Origin: JAVBOF01 sp031550915
GTDB taxonomy: Bacteria; Bacillota; Clostridia; Christensenellales; MGBC116941
Assembly: GCA_031550915.1 (NCBI GenBank)
Contig: JAVBOF010000072.1
Coordinates: 1 to 15,798 of the forward strand
Direction: 5' to 3'
Length of the DNA: 15,798 nt
Numbering within the stretch: the stretch's first letter is position 1; each line of letters opens with the position of its first letter. The position numbers and the translations under genes were made by a program. Below are positions 1 to 7,796 of this stretch, piece by piece. The notes under the pieces are model-generated. The model had not been told where the DNA came from, made no database searches, and worked only from the letters and a program-made list of their open reading frames with translations.

Positions 1-1749
1 GTCCATCATGCTGAGCAGGTTTTTGTATTGGAAAACGGCAGAGAGGTCTCCGTTATAAAGACCGTCGCAAAAATATGGTATAAAGGCCGTTGGGCTTATC
101 TTGAAAGCTTTTCGGATATTAGTGAACTAAAGGGAGCCGAAGAAAAATTGCGCACCATGGAGATAACCGAACGGTCTAACCGAGCAAAAAGCGAGTTTTT
201 ATCACGGATGAGCCACGAAATGCGCACTCCTATGAATGCCATAATCGGAATGACAAAAATAGCGGAAAACACCGATGATAATAGCCGGTTAAAATACTGC
301 CTTTCTACCATCGGAGTGTCATCACAACATCTGCTGGGCATTATTAACGATGTTCTAGATATGTCGAAAATCGAGGCCGGCAAATTTGAATTGGATAGCA
401 CGCCTTTCTATATAGAAAAAACCTTGATGAAGATATGCAATCTGATGATAGAGCAGATTGAAAGAAAGAAGATTAAATTCCATATCCATTTGGACAAAGA
501 TGCAAACAAACAATATATCGGCGACGAACTGCGCCTTTCGCAAGTCATTACCAATTTAATCTCGAATGCGGTGAAATTCACGCAGGACGGAGGTATAATT
601 CGGCTTAGCGTTAAGGAAGCTAAAAAGCAAAGCAATAGCGCAGTATTGGAGTTTTGTGTCGAGGATAACGGTATCGGAATCACGCATGAGCAAGCGGGCA
701 GACTGTTCAATGCCTTTGAACAGGCCGACGGCGGTACTACCAGACAGTTTGGCGGTACAGGTCTTGGCCTTGCAATATCCAAGAACATAATCGAAAAAAT
801 GGACGGCAAAATTTGGGTAAGCTCCGAACCTGGCGAAGGTTCCATGTTTTATTTTCAGGTTAATCTTGAGTGTACTGAACAAGGCGAAGAAAGCGTAAGT
901 TTGTCCGCCCAAAGAATGGACGATAAACGGATTCTGATCTCTGATCCGGATAACGAAAGCAGGAATTATTTCAAAACCATTGCCGAATGGAATAATATAA
1001 GCGTTGACGAGACCAACAACGTTGAAGATTTGACGGCAAAGCTTAAAATAGCGCGTGATAAGCATGAGGCTTATGACGCTATTTTCATTTCATACGCTTG
1101 GCCGGAATCAAACGGCATCGAAATCGCAAATAATATTTTAACTGCACAGGAGAAGAAGTCTACTATCCTAATGGCGTCGCTATTAAGGCGCAGCAAATCC
1201 GAGAACGCTGCGGCACACGCGGGAATAAGCAAGTACATCTCGAAGCCTCTGTTTCCGTCCGAAGTGATTTCCGCTATTTGCAATATTGAAGGCGGGGCAG
1301 CTGCTGCCGGTGATTCGGAACACGCCACCAATGATACGATCCCTGATTTTAGCGGCAAGAAACTTTTGCTCGTAGACGATGTCGATATGAATAGGGAGAT
1401 CCTTATTGCTCTGCTTGAGGATACGAAAATCGAAATCGACCAGGCTGAAAACGGCTTGGCGGCTCTTAAAATGTTCAGCGAAGATCCGGAAAAATATGAT
1501 GTAATCATTATGGATATCCAGATGCCCGAAATGAACGGCTACGAAGCTACCCGTCAAATCCGTTCAATCGGTACGGACACATCGCTTAGTATACCAATAA
1601 TAGCCATGTCTGCTGACGCTTTTAAAGAAGATATCGATAAATGCCTGGAATGCGGCATGAACGACCATCTGAAAAAACCAGTCGAATTGGAATCGGTTAT
1701 AGAAAAGCTCTCGTATTATATTGATAAAAATGACAAGATAGTTTCATAG
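1..1749 (+). CDS. Hybrid sensor histidine kinase with two receiver domains (5' end outside window)
   Basis: The reading frame is open from base 1, so the N-terminus is missing; the TTG at 28 is probably internal. Numbering from base 1, the first ~50 residues look like the end of a PAS sensor domain. A HisKA dimerisation domain follows, with the phospho-accepting His72 in SHEMRTPMNAI. The HATPase domain has an N box around Asn185, a DNGIGI box and a GTGLGL box from 252. The first receiver is degenerate: Ser364 stands where the phosphorylated Asp should be. The second has the acidic pair Asp459/Asp460, phospho-acceptor Asp505 in MDIQMPEMNG and Lys559, so it is probably active. No membrane segment or output domain is visible, so the phosphate probably passes to a separate HPt or regulator protein. 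The signal and targets are unknown. No regulator gene follows. Confidence 0.93.
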   Translation, partial: VHHAEQVFVLENGREVSVIKTVAKIWYKGRWAYLESFSDISELKGAEEKLRTMEITERSNRAKSEFLSRMSHEMRTPMNAIIGMTKIAENTDDNSRLKYCLSTIGVSSQHLLGIINDVLDMSKIEAGKFELDSTPFYIEKTLMKICNLMIEQIERKKIKFHIHLDKDANKQYIGDELRLSQVITNLISNAVKFTQDGGIIRLSVKEAKKQSNSAVLEFCVEDNGIGITHEQAGRLFNAFEQADGGTTRQFGGTGLGLAISKNIIEKMDGKIWVSSEPGEGSMFYFQVNLECTEQGEESVSLSAQRMDDKRILISDPDNESRNYFKTIAEWNNISVDETNNVEDLTAKLKIARDKHEAYDAIFISYAWPESNGIEIANNILTAQEKKSTILMASLLRRSKSENAAAHAGISKYISKPLFPSEVISAICNIEGGAAAAGDSEHATNDTIPDFSGKKLLLVDDVDMNREILIALLEDTKIEIDQAENGLAALKMFSEDPEKYDVIIMDIQMPEMNGYEATRQIRSIGTDTSLSIPIIAMSADAFKEDIDKCLECGMNDHLKKPVELESVIEKLSYYIDKNDKIVS

Positions 1750-1754
1750 CTCTA

Positions 1755-2016
1755 TTAACTCTTAAGTAGTATTTTTTCGAATACTTTATTGACAAAAGCA
1801 ATGGAAAAAGGTTTTACATAAGAATGTAATTCTATGACATGTTTTTCGCCTAATTGGTATGTCCTATCATTTAGCGGATGCCCAAAAGATATCATTTCAT
1901 TAGCCCTTATACCAGCATCTTTGTACTTCGTGCAAAAGCGAAAGTTCTTTTAAGCTATTGTGAGTAAAATAATTTGAGGTATTCCTTATTTGACTGGAAA
2001 AATGGTTTTCAATATG
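1755..2016 (-). pseudogene. Possible decayed gene remnant, two frames, unknown family
   Basis: On the minus strand two overlapping short open stretches read like parts of one protein broken by a frameshift. The upstream stretch encodes about 30 residues including NTSNYFTHNSLKELSLLHE. The second, open from 1949 to its TAA at 1755, gives 64 codons including FGHPLNDRTYQLGEKHV and ending KVFEKILLKS. The amino-acid composition is protein-like rather than random AT-rich translation, and there is no start codon with a ribosome site. I do not recognise the family. It could equally be chance coding in intergenic DNA. It is the only gene-like content in the 396-base gap between the kinase and the NifX-like gene, apart from the promoter and hairpin listed separately. 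Confidence 0.25.
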
Positions 2017-2018
2017 TT
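1990..2018 (+). promoter_or_regulatory. Sigma-A-like promoter for the NifX-like/MOP genes
   Basis: TTGACT at 1990-1995 and TATGTT at 2013-2018 are separated by 17 bases. Initiation near 2025 would give a leader of about 120 bases before the ATG at 2146. It is the best promoter match found upstream of this cluster. Confidence 0.5.
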
Positions 2019-2040
2019 ATCATCATAAAATAAGCGTATT

Positions 2041-2088
2041 ATATTGGTAAATGCAAGATATGATATATTATGAAAACTTGCACAATAT
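2041..2088 (+). promoter_or_regulatory. Two-part inverted repeat in the leader
   Basis: ATATTG (2041-2046) pairs with CAATAT (2083-2088), and TGCAAG (2052-2057) pairs with CTTGCA (2077-2082). The left arms are separated by a five-base bulge, GTAAA; the right arms are contiguous. The apical loop is 19 bases. In the transcript from the 1990 promoter this would form a bulged 12-bp hairpin ending 57 bases before the start codon. It does not look like the GC-rich molybdenum-cofactor riboswitch. It could be a leader regulator, a stability element or a protein-binding dyad. Confidence 0.35.
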
Positions 2089-2145
2089 ACACTGATGACA
2101 TTTAATAGTTTTTTACAAAATTATATTAGCGCTTTAGGATTACAT

Positions 2146-2550
2146 ATGAAAATTGCACTTGCAACGGACGGTTTCGAAGAAAGCAATAAAATTACCGAAA
2201 AATTTATAGACGCAAATTATTTATTGATCGCAGATGTCGATCAACAATGTATTTGTGAAGTTATCGAGAAAAACCAAGAAGATAAAAACAATATTGAATT
2301 TGCCCAAATAGTTGTAGACAGAGACTGTGAATCGGTCATCTGCGGCGAAATAGAAAAGCTTCCTTTTGAAATTTTAGCCAACCACGGGGTCACCCGTTCT
2401 TTGGGAAGCGGACTGACGATCATGGACGCACTGAATTGTGAAGCCTTGCTGGAGTTGATTACGGATTATATCGGAGGCACGGGGTGCAGTTCCTCTAATC
2501 CGCATAAAGATAGTGAAGGCAATTGTGAAGGACATTGCGATTTAATTTAA
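2146..2550 (+). CDS. NifX/NifB-type dinitrogenase Fe-Mo cofactor-binding domain protein
   Basis: A 134-residue cytoplasmic protein starting MKIALATDGFEESNKI, the usual opening of the dinitrogenase iron-molybdenum cofactor (NifX/NafY/NifB C-terminal) family, which binds or carries Mo-Fe-S cofactors. The family's central part follows (CGEIEKLPFEILANHGVTR) and then the ITDYIGGTGC end. I chose ATG 2146 over the in-frame ATG at 2095 because the family begins at MKIAL and AGGA lies at 2136-2139, six bases upstream. After the domain comes a short tail with Cys114, Cys127 and His130-Cys131, which could bind a metal. The stop is 40 bases before the molybdenum oxidoreductase gene, so the two are probably co-transcribed. 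No other nif gene is visible, so nitrogen fixation is not implied. A role in metal delivery or redox for the neighbouring Mo enzyme is inference. Confidence 0.8.
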   Translation: MKIALATDGFEESNKITEKFIDANYLLIADVDQQCICEVIEKNQEDKNNIEFAQIVVDRDCESVICGEIEKLPFEILANHGVTRSLGSGLTIMDALNCEALLELITDYIGGTGCSSSNPHKDSEGNCEGHCDLI

Positions 2551-2590
2551 ATGATATAAATTAAAAATGTGAAAAGGAGAAGTTGGACAA

Positions 2591-5419
2591 GTGGTATTAA
2601 GAAAAATCTTTCTAATTATTAACGGTGTGGAGCGCATGATAATCTGCGATCCCGAAAACGACACGTTGGCAACCGTTATCCGAAGACTGGGTCTGACAGG
2701 TACAAAAGTTGGCTGCGGTGTTGGACAATGCGGCGCATGCTCAGTTATCGTGGATGGCAAGGTAGTTAGAGCATGTACGCGTAAAATCAAGAATATTCCT
2801 GAATATTCAAATATCGAAACGGTGGAAGGTATTGGTACAGCCAAAAATCTCCATCCGCTGCAACAAGCCTTTATGACTTATGGCTCAGTCCAGTGCGGAT
2901 TTTGTTCCCCTGGTTTCATAATGTCCGCAAAAGCCCTGCTCGATGAAAATGATAATCCCACAAGAGAACAGGTCCGCGAATGGTTCACAAAAAATCGCAA
3001 TGTATGCCGCTGCACCGGATATAAGCCGATTGTAGATGCTGTAATGGCAGCTGCAAAGGTTATGCGCGGTGAAGCTACCATGGATGATATCACATTTAAA
3101 GTATCGGAAAACAAGATCTATGGAACGAAACTGCCCAGGCCTTCAGCTTTGGCAAAAGTTACGGGCTTATGCGATTATGGCGATGATATAAAATACAAAT
3201 TGCCTGGAGCGCCTTTGCATCTCGCAATGGTGCAGCCGAAGGTCACTTCGCATGCAAAGATCCGCAGAATTGATATCGATCCTGCTTTGGCAATGCCGGG
3301 TGTTGTTAAAGTCGTTACCGCAAAGGATATCAAGGGTAATAATAAGGCCGTTGTGCCTCTCGACCACGAAAGATCCCAGTTGACTGGATTTGAACGTCCG
3401 ATCCTTGCCGATGAAAAGATTTTCAGGTATGGCGACGTTGTGGCGATGGTTATTGCTGAAACAGAAGAGCAGGCTCGAGAAGCCGCAAAGATGGTAAAAG
3501 TGGATATCGAACCACTACCTGAATACATGAACTTTTTGGATGCTGCTACCCCTGATGCAATCAGGATACATCAGGAAAGCCCCAATACTTTCTTAAAGCA
3601 ACCTGTAGTAAAAGGCAAAAATGCAAGGGATGTTATAGATGATTCCTATTGCTCTGTTGAAGGCAGTTTCTATTCCGGCAGAGAACCCCATCTCTCTGTT
3701 GAGGGGGATTCGATGCAAGGATATTGGGATGAAGACGGCAACCTTACCATCCATTGTAAATCGATGTCTATCGGCTGGAACAGACCGGGTATATCTCACG
3801 GTATAGGAATGCCGGAAGAAAAAGTAAGGATCATCGAAAACCCTACAGGCGCAAGCTTTGGTTGGGCAACCAGCCCAGGCAGCTATGCGCTGATGGGAGC
3901 CTGTTTGATGGAAATCAAAGATAGGCCTTTAACTTTCACAATGTCATATGAAGAGTTCATGCATTTCAGCGGAAAACGCTCTCCTGCACATATGAACGGA
4001 AGCTTGGCTTGTGACAAGGACGGCAAATTGACGGCTATGGAATTTGACGCTGGAATAGACCGTGGACCATACCCCGAAGTTGCACAGCATCTTTTGGAAA
4101 AAGTCATGCGTTTTGCCGGATGGCCTTATTCCATTCCCAACGTCTCCGCCCTCGGCAGAGTCTCATCGACGAACCACAATTTCGGTACATCGTATAGAGG
4201 TTTTGGCTCGGTACAGGCCTATACTTTTTCCGAGCAGGCGATGGATATGCTGGCGGAAAAAATGGGCATGGATCCGTTTGACTTCAGATATATCAACGTT
4301 GCCCGCGAAGGCGACACCAACATAAACAGTTATCCGTACAAAGAATATCCGATGCCGGAGCTTATGGATAAAATGCGTCCGATATATGAAGAAGCTAAGG
4401 CAAGGGCAAAGGCTGAGAGCACTGATAAAGTCAAACGTGGAGTCGGCATAGTTTCTGCCGGGTTTAACGTTACCCTTGGCGCTTTTGACCATGCTGAGGT
4501 AGCGCTTTCTATCAACCCCGACGGAACGTTCACCCATTACAACACCTGGGAAGATCAGGGTCAGGGCGGTGATATAGGCGCGTTCTCAATTGCTTTTGAA
4601 GCTTTGAAACCGCTGGGCGTCACTCCGGATCAAATCAAATTGTTGCAGAATGACAGCCACCGCTGCCCCGATACAGGAATCGCAGCAGGCAGCCGGTCTC
4701 ACTTTATGGCTGGACATGCAACTCTCGATGCGGCAAACAAGCTGATGAACGCCATGCGCAAACCGGATGGAACATACAGGACTTACGACGAGATGGTTGC
4801 AGAAGGCATCGAAACTAAATACCTTGGCGTTTATGACTGCGGCGGAACCGGTTCAGGATTAGATCCGAATACCGGCGTTGGAGACCCGACACAGGCGTAT
4901 ATGTACGGTGTATTCATGGCAGAGGTCGAGGTCGAGGTCGAAACCGGAAAAACTACCTGCATTGGTATGACAGCAGTCAATGATGTTGGTAATCTGGGCA
5001 ATATTTTAGCTGTTGAAGGTCAGGCTTACGGCGGACTTTCCCACAGTATATCTTTTGCCCTTAAGACAAATTACGAAGATCTTAAAAAAGATGCCTCTAT
5101 CGCCGGCGCAGGTGTTCCTTATTGCACAGAGATCCCTGATAAGATCGACCTGCATTTCATAGAAAACCCCAGAGAGGTTGGTCCGTTCGGTTCTTCCGGA
5201 TGCTCCGAGCTCTTCCAGTCCAGCGGGCATGTCGCAATAATCAACGCTATCTACAATGCTGTTGGCGTTAGGATATATGAATTACCCGCATTGCCGGAAA
5301 AGGTAAAAGCTGCAATGGAAGCAAAAGCCGGCGGACAGGAATTGAAGTCTCCCAAGAAGTACTTCCTGGGTTCAGATCTTTATGATGAATTGGATGATAT
5401 CGAAGCCAATCCGGTATAA
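2591..5419 (+). CDS. mop: Molybdenum aldehyde oxidoreductase, Desulfovibrio MOP type
   Basis: A 942-residue single-chain molybdenum hydroxylase of the xanthine oxidase family. The N-terminus has a plant-ferredoxin-type [2Fe-2S] domain (Cys42, 47, 50, 62) and a second helical [2Fe-2S] domain (Cys102, 105, 139, 141). Each position is two above the D. gigas MOP numbering as I remember it. The rest is the Mo-binding part, with GASFGWATSPGSYAL, a YRGFG loop and GQGGDIGAF. Glu873 in SGCSELF aligns with the catalytic Glu869 of MOP. There is no FAD domain, as in MOP (about 907 residues). It should oxidise aldehydes to acids with molybdopterin cytosine dinucleotide; the real substrate is unknown. The start is GTG 2591 with AAGGAG at 2574-2579, a rather long 11-base spacing. 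The next gene encodes a likely electron-transfer partner. Confidence 0.95.
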   Translation: MVLRKIFLIINGVERMIICDPENDTLATVIRRLGLTGTKVGCGVGQCGACSVIVDGKVVRACTRKIKNIPEYSNIETVEGIGTAKNLHPLQQAFMTYGSVQCGFCSPGFIMSAKALLDENDNPTREQVREWFTKNRNVCRCTGYKPIVDAVMAAAKVMRGEATMDDITFKVSENKIYGTKLPRPSALAKVTGLCDYGDDIKYKLPGAPLHLAMVQPKVTSHAKIRRIDIDPALAMPGVVKVVTAKDIKGNNKAVVPLDHERSQLTGFERPILADEKIFRYGDVVAMVIAETEEQAREAAKMVKVDIEPLPEYMNFLDAATPDAIRIHQESPNTFLKQPVVKGKNARDVIDDSYCSVEGSFYSGREPHLSVEGDSMQGYWDEDGNLTIHCKSMSIGWNRPGISHGIGMPEEKVRIIENPTGASFGWATSPGSYALMGACLMEIKDRPLTFTMSYEEFMHFSGKRSPAHMNGSLACDKDGKLTAMEFDAGIDRGPYPEVAQHLLEKVMRFAGWPYSIPNVSALGRVSSTNHNFGTSYRGFGSVQAYTFSEQAMDMLAEKMGMDPFDFRYINVAREGDTNINSYPYKEYPMPELMDKMRPIYEEAKARAKAESTDKVKRGVGIVSAGFNVTLGAFDHAEVALSINPDGTFTHYNTWEDQGQGGDIGAFSIAFEALKPLGVTPDQIKLLQNDSHRCPDTGIAAGSRSHFMAGHATLDAANKLMNAMRKPDGTYRTYDEMVAEGIETKYLGVYDCGGTGSGLDPNTGVGDPTQAYMYGVFMAEVEVEVETGKTTCIGMTAVNDVGNLGNILAVEGQAYGGLSHSISFALKTNYEDLKKDASIAGAGVPYCTEIPDKIDLHFIENPREVGPFGSSGCSELFQSSGHVAIINAIYNAVGVRIYELPALPEKVKAAMEAKAGGQELKSPKKYFLGSDLYDELDDIEANPV

Positions 5420-5427
5420 AAGATCAA

Positions 5428-5457
5428 TTGACTTGTGAACAATAATGTAAATACAAT
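5428..5457 (+). promoter_or_regulatory. Candidate internal promoter
   Basis: TTGACT (5428-5433) and TACAAT (5452-5457) are spaced by 18 bases in the gap after the MOP gene. If real, the fusion-protein gene could be transcribed separately. Its start point would lie inside the perfect palindrome at 5457-5492. Confidence 0.35.
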
Positions 5458-5492
5458 AATTACAGACGCATTGAAAAATGCGTCTGTAATTA
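5457..5492 (+). terminator. Perfect 16-bp hairpin with GAAA loop between operon genes
   Basis: Arms 5457-5472 and 5477-5492 are exact reverse complements around the tetraloop GAAA; the left arm contains ACAGACGCATT. The following bases (AAATTACGGGG) give no proper U-tract, so termination would be weak. It may be a partial terminator or mRNA-processing hairpin that lowers expression of the downstream genes. It overlaps the predicted start of the 5428 promoter, so it could instead be an operator. Confidence 0.55.
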
Positions 5493-5546
5493 AAATTACG
5501 GGGATTATACCTAATTCATTGATTATCAAATAAAATAGGAGCGCTT

Positions 5547-7796
5547 ATGCAAGTTGAAGACTATAAACAATATACAAAGAACTGCTTTCAGGGAACGATA
5601 CCGCCCTGTATATGCGTATGTCCTTTAAAGGTTGATGTCCGCGCATTTATAGATAAGGTACAAAAAGGGAATTTTAATGCCGCTTTCCGCTTGTATAGAA
5701 ACCAGGTTATTTTCCCCAGGATTGTAAGCCAGTTATGCGATCAGCCTTGCAAAGGCGCCTGCATAGGCAGTGCGGCAAATGCCCCAATCGATATGCGGTA
5801 TATTGAAAAGGCATGTGTTCAATTTGCAACCTCAAAAAACCCCACAGGGTTTAATGTACCGCCAAAGAATAAAAGCATCGCTATCATCGGCGCAGGTCTT
5901 AGCGGCATGGCATGTGCTCTAAAACTGGCAAGCCGGAATTATAGTGTTACGGTGTACGAAAAAGAAGCCAAGGTAGGCGGAAGGCTCAAATCATTGATGG
6001 ATGAGGATATTTATCTATCTGAATTTGAGGATGAGTTTTCCAGTGTTTCCTATCAACTTATCACCTCAAAGGAGATTTCAGACCTTTCGGAGCTGCAAAC
6101 TGATGCGGTATATATTGCGACAGGAAAAGGCGGAAACGATTTTGGTTTGAAACAGGCTATAAACAAAGATTCACTGGCAACCGAAAAACTGGGAGTTTTT
6201 CTGGGCGGAAGCCTTATTGGAACAACACCAATGGAGTCGATCGAACACGGCATCCGGGTATCTCATTCAATAGAGAAGTACCTTAAAACAGGCTTGATGG
6301 ACGGTGTCCCGGAAACATATGAGAAAACCGTATTGAACGATAAATTTTGCGTATTGTCCGTCGATCCCATTAGCCCTTTGGAAGGCAAAGGAAATGAACT
6401 CGATGCCGATTTGGCCATTGCCGAAGCAAACAGGTGTCTGAAATGCGATTGCTCTTTATGTATAGATGCCTGCGATTTGATGCAGACGTTTAACAAGAAC
6501 CCCCACCGGATAGTGCAGGAAGTTATATCTTCTCTGCAGCCTATAGAACTTTTAACAAAGCGGATTGCTAGTAGAATGGCAAACTCGTGTAATCAATGCG
6601 GAACATGTAAGGAGATGTGTCCTGAAGATATCGATATGGGCGATTGCCTGATGGAGGCCAGACGGCATTTTTTCAGGGATGGAGCTATGCCCGAAGCTTA
6701 CCATGATTTTTGGCTGCGGGATATGGACTTTGCAAATTCTGATGAAGCATCTGCATTGATATTGCCGGAATCCGGAGAAAATAGTGAATATATGTTTTTC
6801 CCCGGCTGTCAGCTGGGTGCATCGAATCCTGATTATGTATTAAAAGCCTATGATTTTTTGAGGGAAGTAAACGCTAATACCTCTCTCTTGGTAGGATGTT
6901 GCTCTGTTCCTGCAGACTGGGCGGCGGATGAAGAGTTGAGGGATGGTGTGCTGACAAGCATTCTTGAAAGCTGGCGCAAAGCCGGGGAGCCTATTGTTAT
7001 CCTCGCCTGCCCGACTTGCATGAAGACATTTAGCCGCTATCTGCAAAATATTGAAACCCGCTCATTATATGATATTATGCAAAACCATATTTCAAGCGAT
7101 TGGAAAAAAGGCGAAAGCAATGGATCAGTTTCGGTATACGATCCCTGTGCCAGCAGGTATGACTCCCTGATGCAGGAAAGCGTTCGTCGGCTGCTTAAGG
7201 ATTGTGGATACCATATCGAAGAGCTTGACTATAGCGGTAAAAATGCGCGTTGCTGCAGCTATGGCGGGCATATACACGCGGTAAACCCCGAACAGGTAAA
7301 GAAGATAACGGCCAACCGCATCGCGCAAAACGATAAGCCTTATGTGACATACTGCTCTAACTGCCGTGACACGTTTGCGTCTGCCGGAAAGGATTGCAGT
7401 CATATACTGGATATAATCTTCGGTACCGGCACATTCGACAGGAATGCGCCTGACTTATCGCAGCGAAGGCTAAACCGTGTGGAGCTTATGCGGTTATTAA
7501 AAGGTTTGCCAAAAGGAGGAGATGAGCAAACTATGGGAAATATACGCATCATAATTACTCCTGAATTACAGGCAAAGATGAATGAACATCTAATACTGGA
7601 AGATGATGTGCGTGCGGTTATCGAGCATTGTGAAGCGACCGACAGCATGCTGGAAAATAAGGCGACTGGAGAGTTTATAGGGCATTTATCCGTTGGAGCT
7701 ATTACTTATTGGGTCATTTATTCAGTGAAGGATTCTTCTTACGAATTACGTAATGTATATACCCACCGGATGAAAATAAAGGAGAGCAGCATATGA
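5547..7796 (+). CDS. GltD-like flavin/Fe-S/HdrB-like fusion, DVU1558-type partner of MOP
   Basis: A 749-residue fusion. Residues 13-72 form the GltD-type N-terminal Fe-S domain (Cys13, 21, 25, 64, 68, 72). A Rossmann FAD site follows (GAGLSG, 115-120) with a VYEKEAKVGG strand. The usual NAD(P)-binding domain with its own GxGxxG is absent, and the chain runs straight to the closing FAD segment near 216-240. Then come ferredoxin-like cysteines (297, 300, 302, 305, 309) and a [4Fe-4S] motif (348, 351, 354, 358). Two complete HdrB-type CCG modules follow: 421/451-452/488-491 and 534/569-570/603-606. The C-terminal ~87 residues are a separate small domain. NCBI-style names call such proteins pyridine nucleotide-disulfide oxidoreductase/dicluster-binding protein. 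It probably carries electrons to or from the MOP enzyme. The start has GGAG five bases upstream; the end overlaps the next gene by four bases. Confidence 0.88.
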   Translation: MQVEDYKQYTKNCFQGTIPPCICVCPLKVDVRAFIDKVQKGNFNAAFRLYRNQVIFPRIVSQLCDQPCKGACIGSAANAPIDMRYIEKACVQFATSKNPTGFNVPPKNKSIAIIGAGLSGMACALKLASRNYSVTVYEKEAKVGGRLKSLMDEDIYLSEFEDEFSSVSYQLITSKEISDLSELQTDAVYIATGKGGNDFGLKQAINKDSLATEKLGVFLGGSLIGTTPMESIEHGIRVSHSIEKYLKTGLMDGVPETYEKTVLNDKFCVLSVDPISPLEGKGNELDADLAIAEANRCLKCDCSLCIDACDLMQTFNKNPHRIVQEVISSLQPIELLTKRIASRMANSCNQCGTCKEMCPEDIDMGDCLMEARRHFFRDGAMPEAYHDFWLRDMDFANSDEASALILPESGENSEYMFFPGCQLGASNPDYVLKAYDFLREVNANTSLLVGCCSVPADWAADEELRDGVLTSILESWRKAGEPIVILACPTCMKTFSRYLQNIETRSLYDIMQNHISSDWKKGESNGSVSVYDPCASRYDSLMQESVRRLLKDCGYHIEELDYSGKNARCCSYGGHIHAVNPEQVKKITANRIAQNDKPYVTYCSNCRDTFASAGKDCSHILDIIFGTGTFDRNAPDLSQRRLNRVELMRLLKGLPKGGDEQTMGNIRIIITPELQAKMNEHLILEDDVRAVIEHCEATDSMLENKATGEFIGHLSVGAITYWVIYSVKDSSYELRNVYTHRMKIKESSI
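7513..7535 (+). promoter_or_regulatory. Internal Shine-Dalgarno and possible internal start
   Basis: AAGGAGG at 7513-7519 lies 13 bases before an in-frame ATG at 7533, which is Met663 of the fusion protein. Starting there would give the 87-residue C-terminal domain alone (MGNIRIIITPELQ onward). The spacing is long and the purines also encode Lys-Gly-Gly, so this is only a candidate. Confidence 0.3.

Noticed and set aside
2095..2145. N-terminal extension of the NifX-like protein to ATG 2095
   Set aside because: The family begins at MKIAL (ATG 2146), which has AGGA six bases upstream; the extension has no ribosome site and no domain.
2019..2145. Molybdenum-cofactor riboswitch before the MOP cluster
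   Set aside because: The leader is AT-rich with one bulged hairpin and lacks the multi-stem GC-rich architecture of that riboswitch.
2146..2550. Evidence of nitrogen fixation
   Set aside because: A lone NifX/NifB-type domain is common in non-fixing anaerobes, and no nifH, nifD, nifK or nifB radical-SAM gene is present.
4062..4537. Overlapping frames inside the MOP gene
   Set aside because: They are shadows of a strongly conserved coding frame, with no ribosome site or recognisable protein.
5547..6300. Glutamate synthase small subunit (GltD)
   Set aside because: Only the N-terminal Fe-S and FAD segments match. The NAD(P) domain is absent, HdrB-like modules follow, and there is no gltB neighbour.
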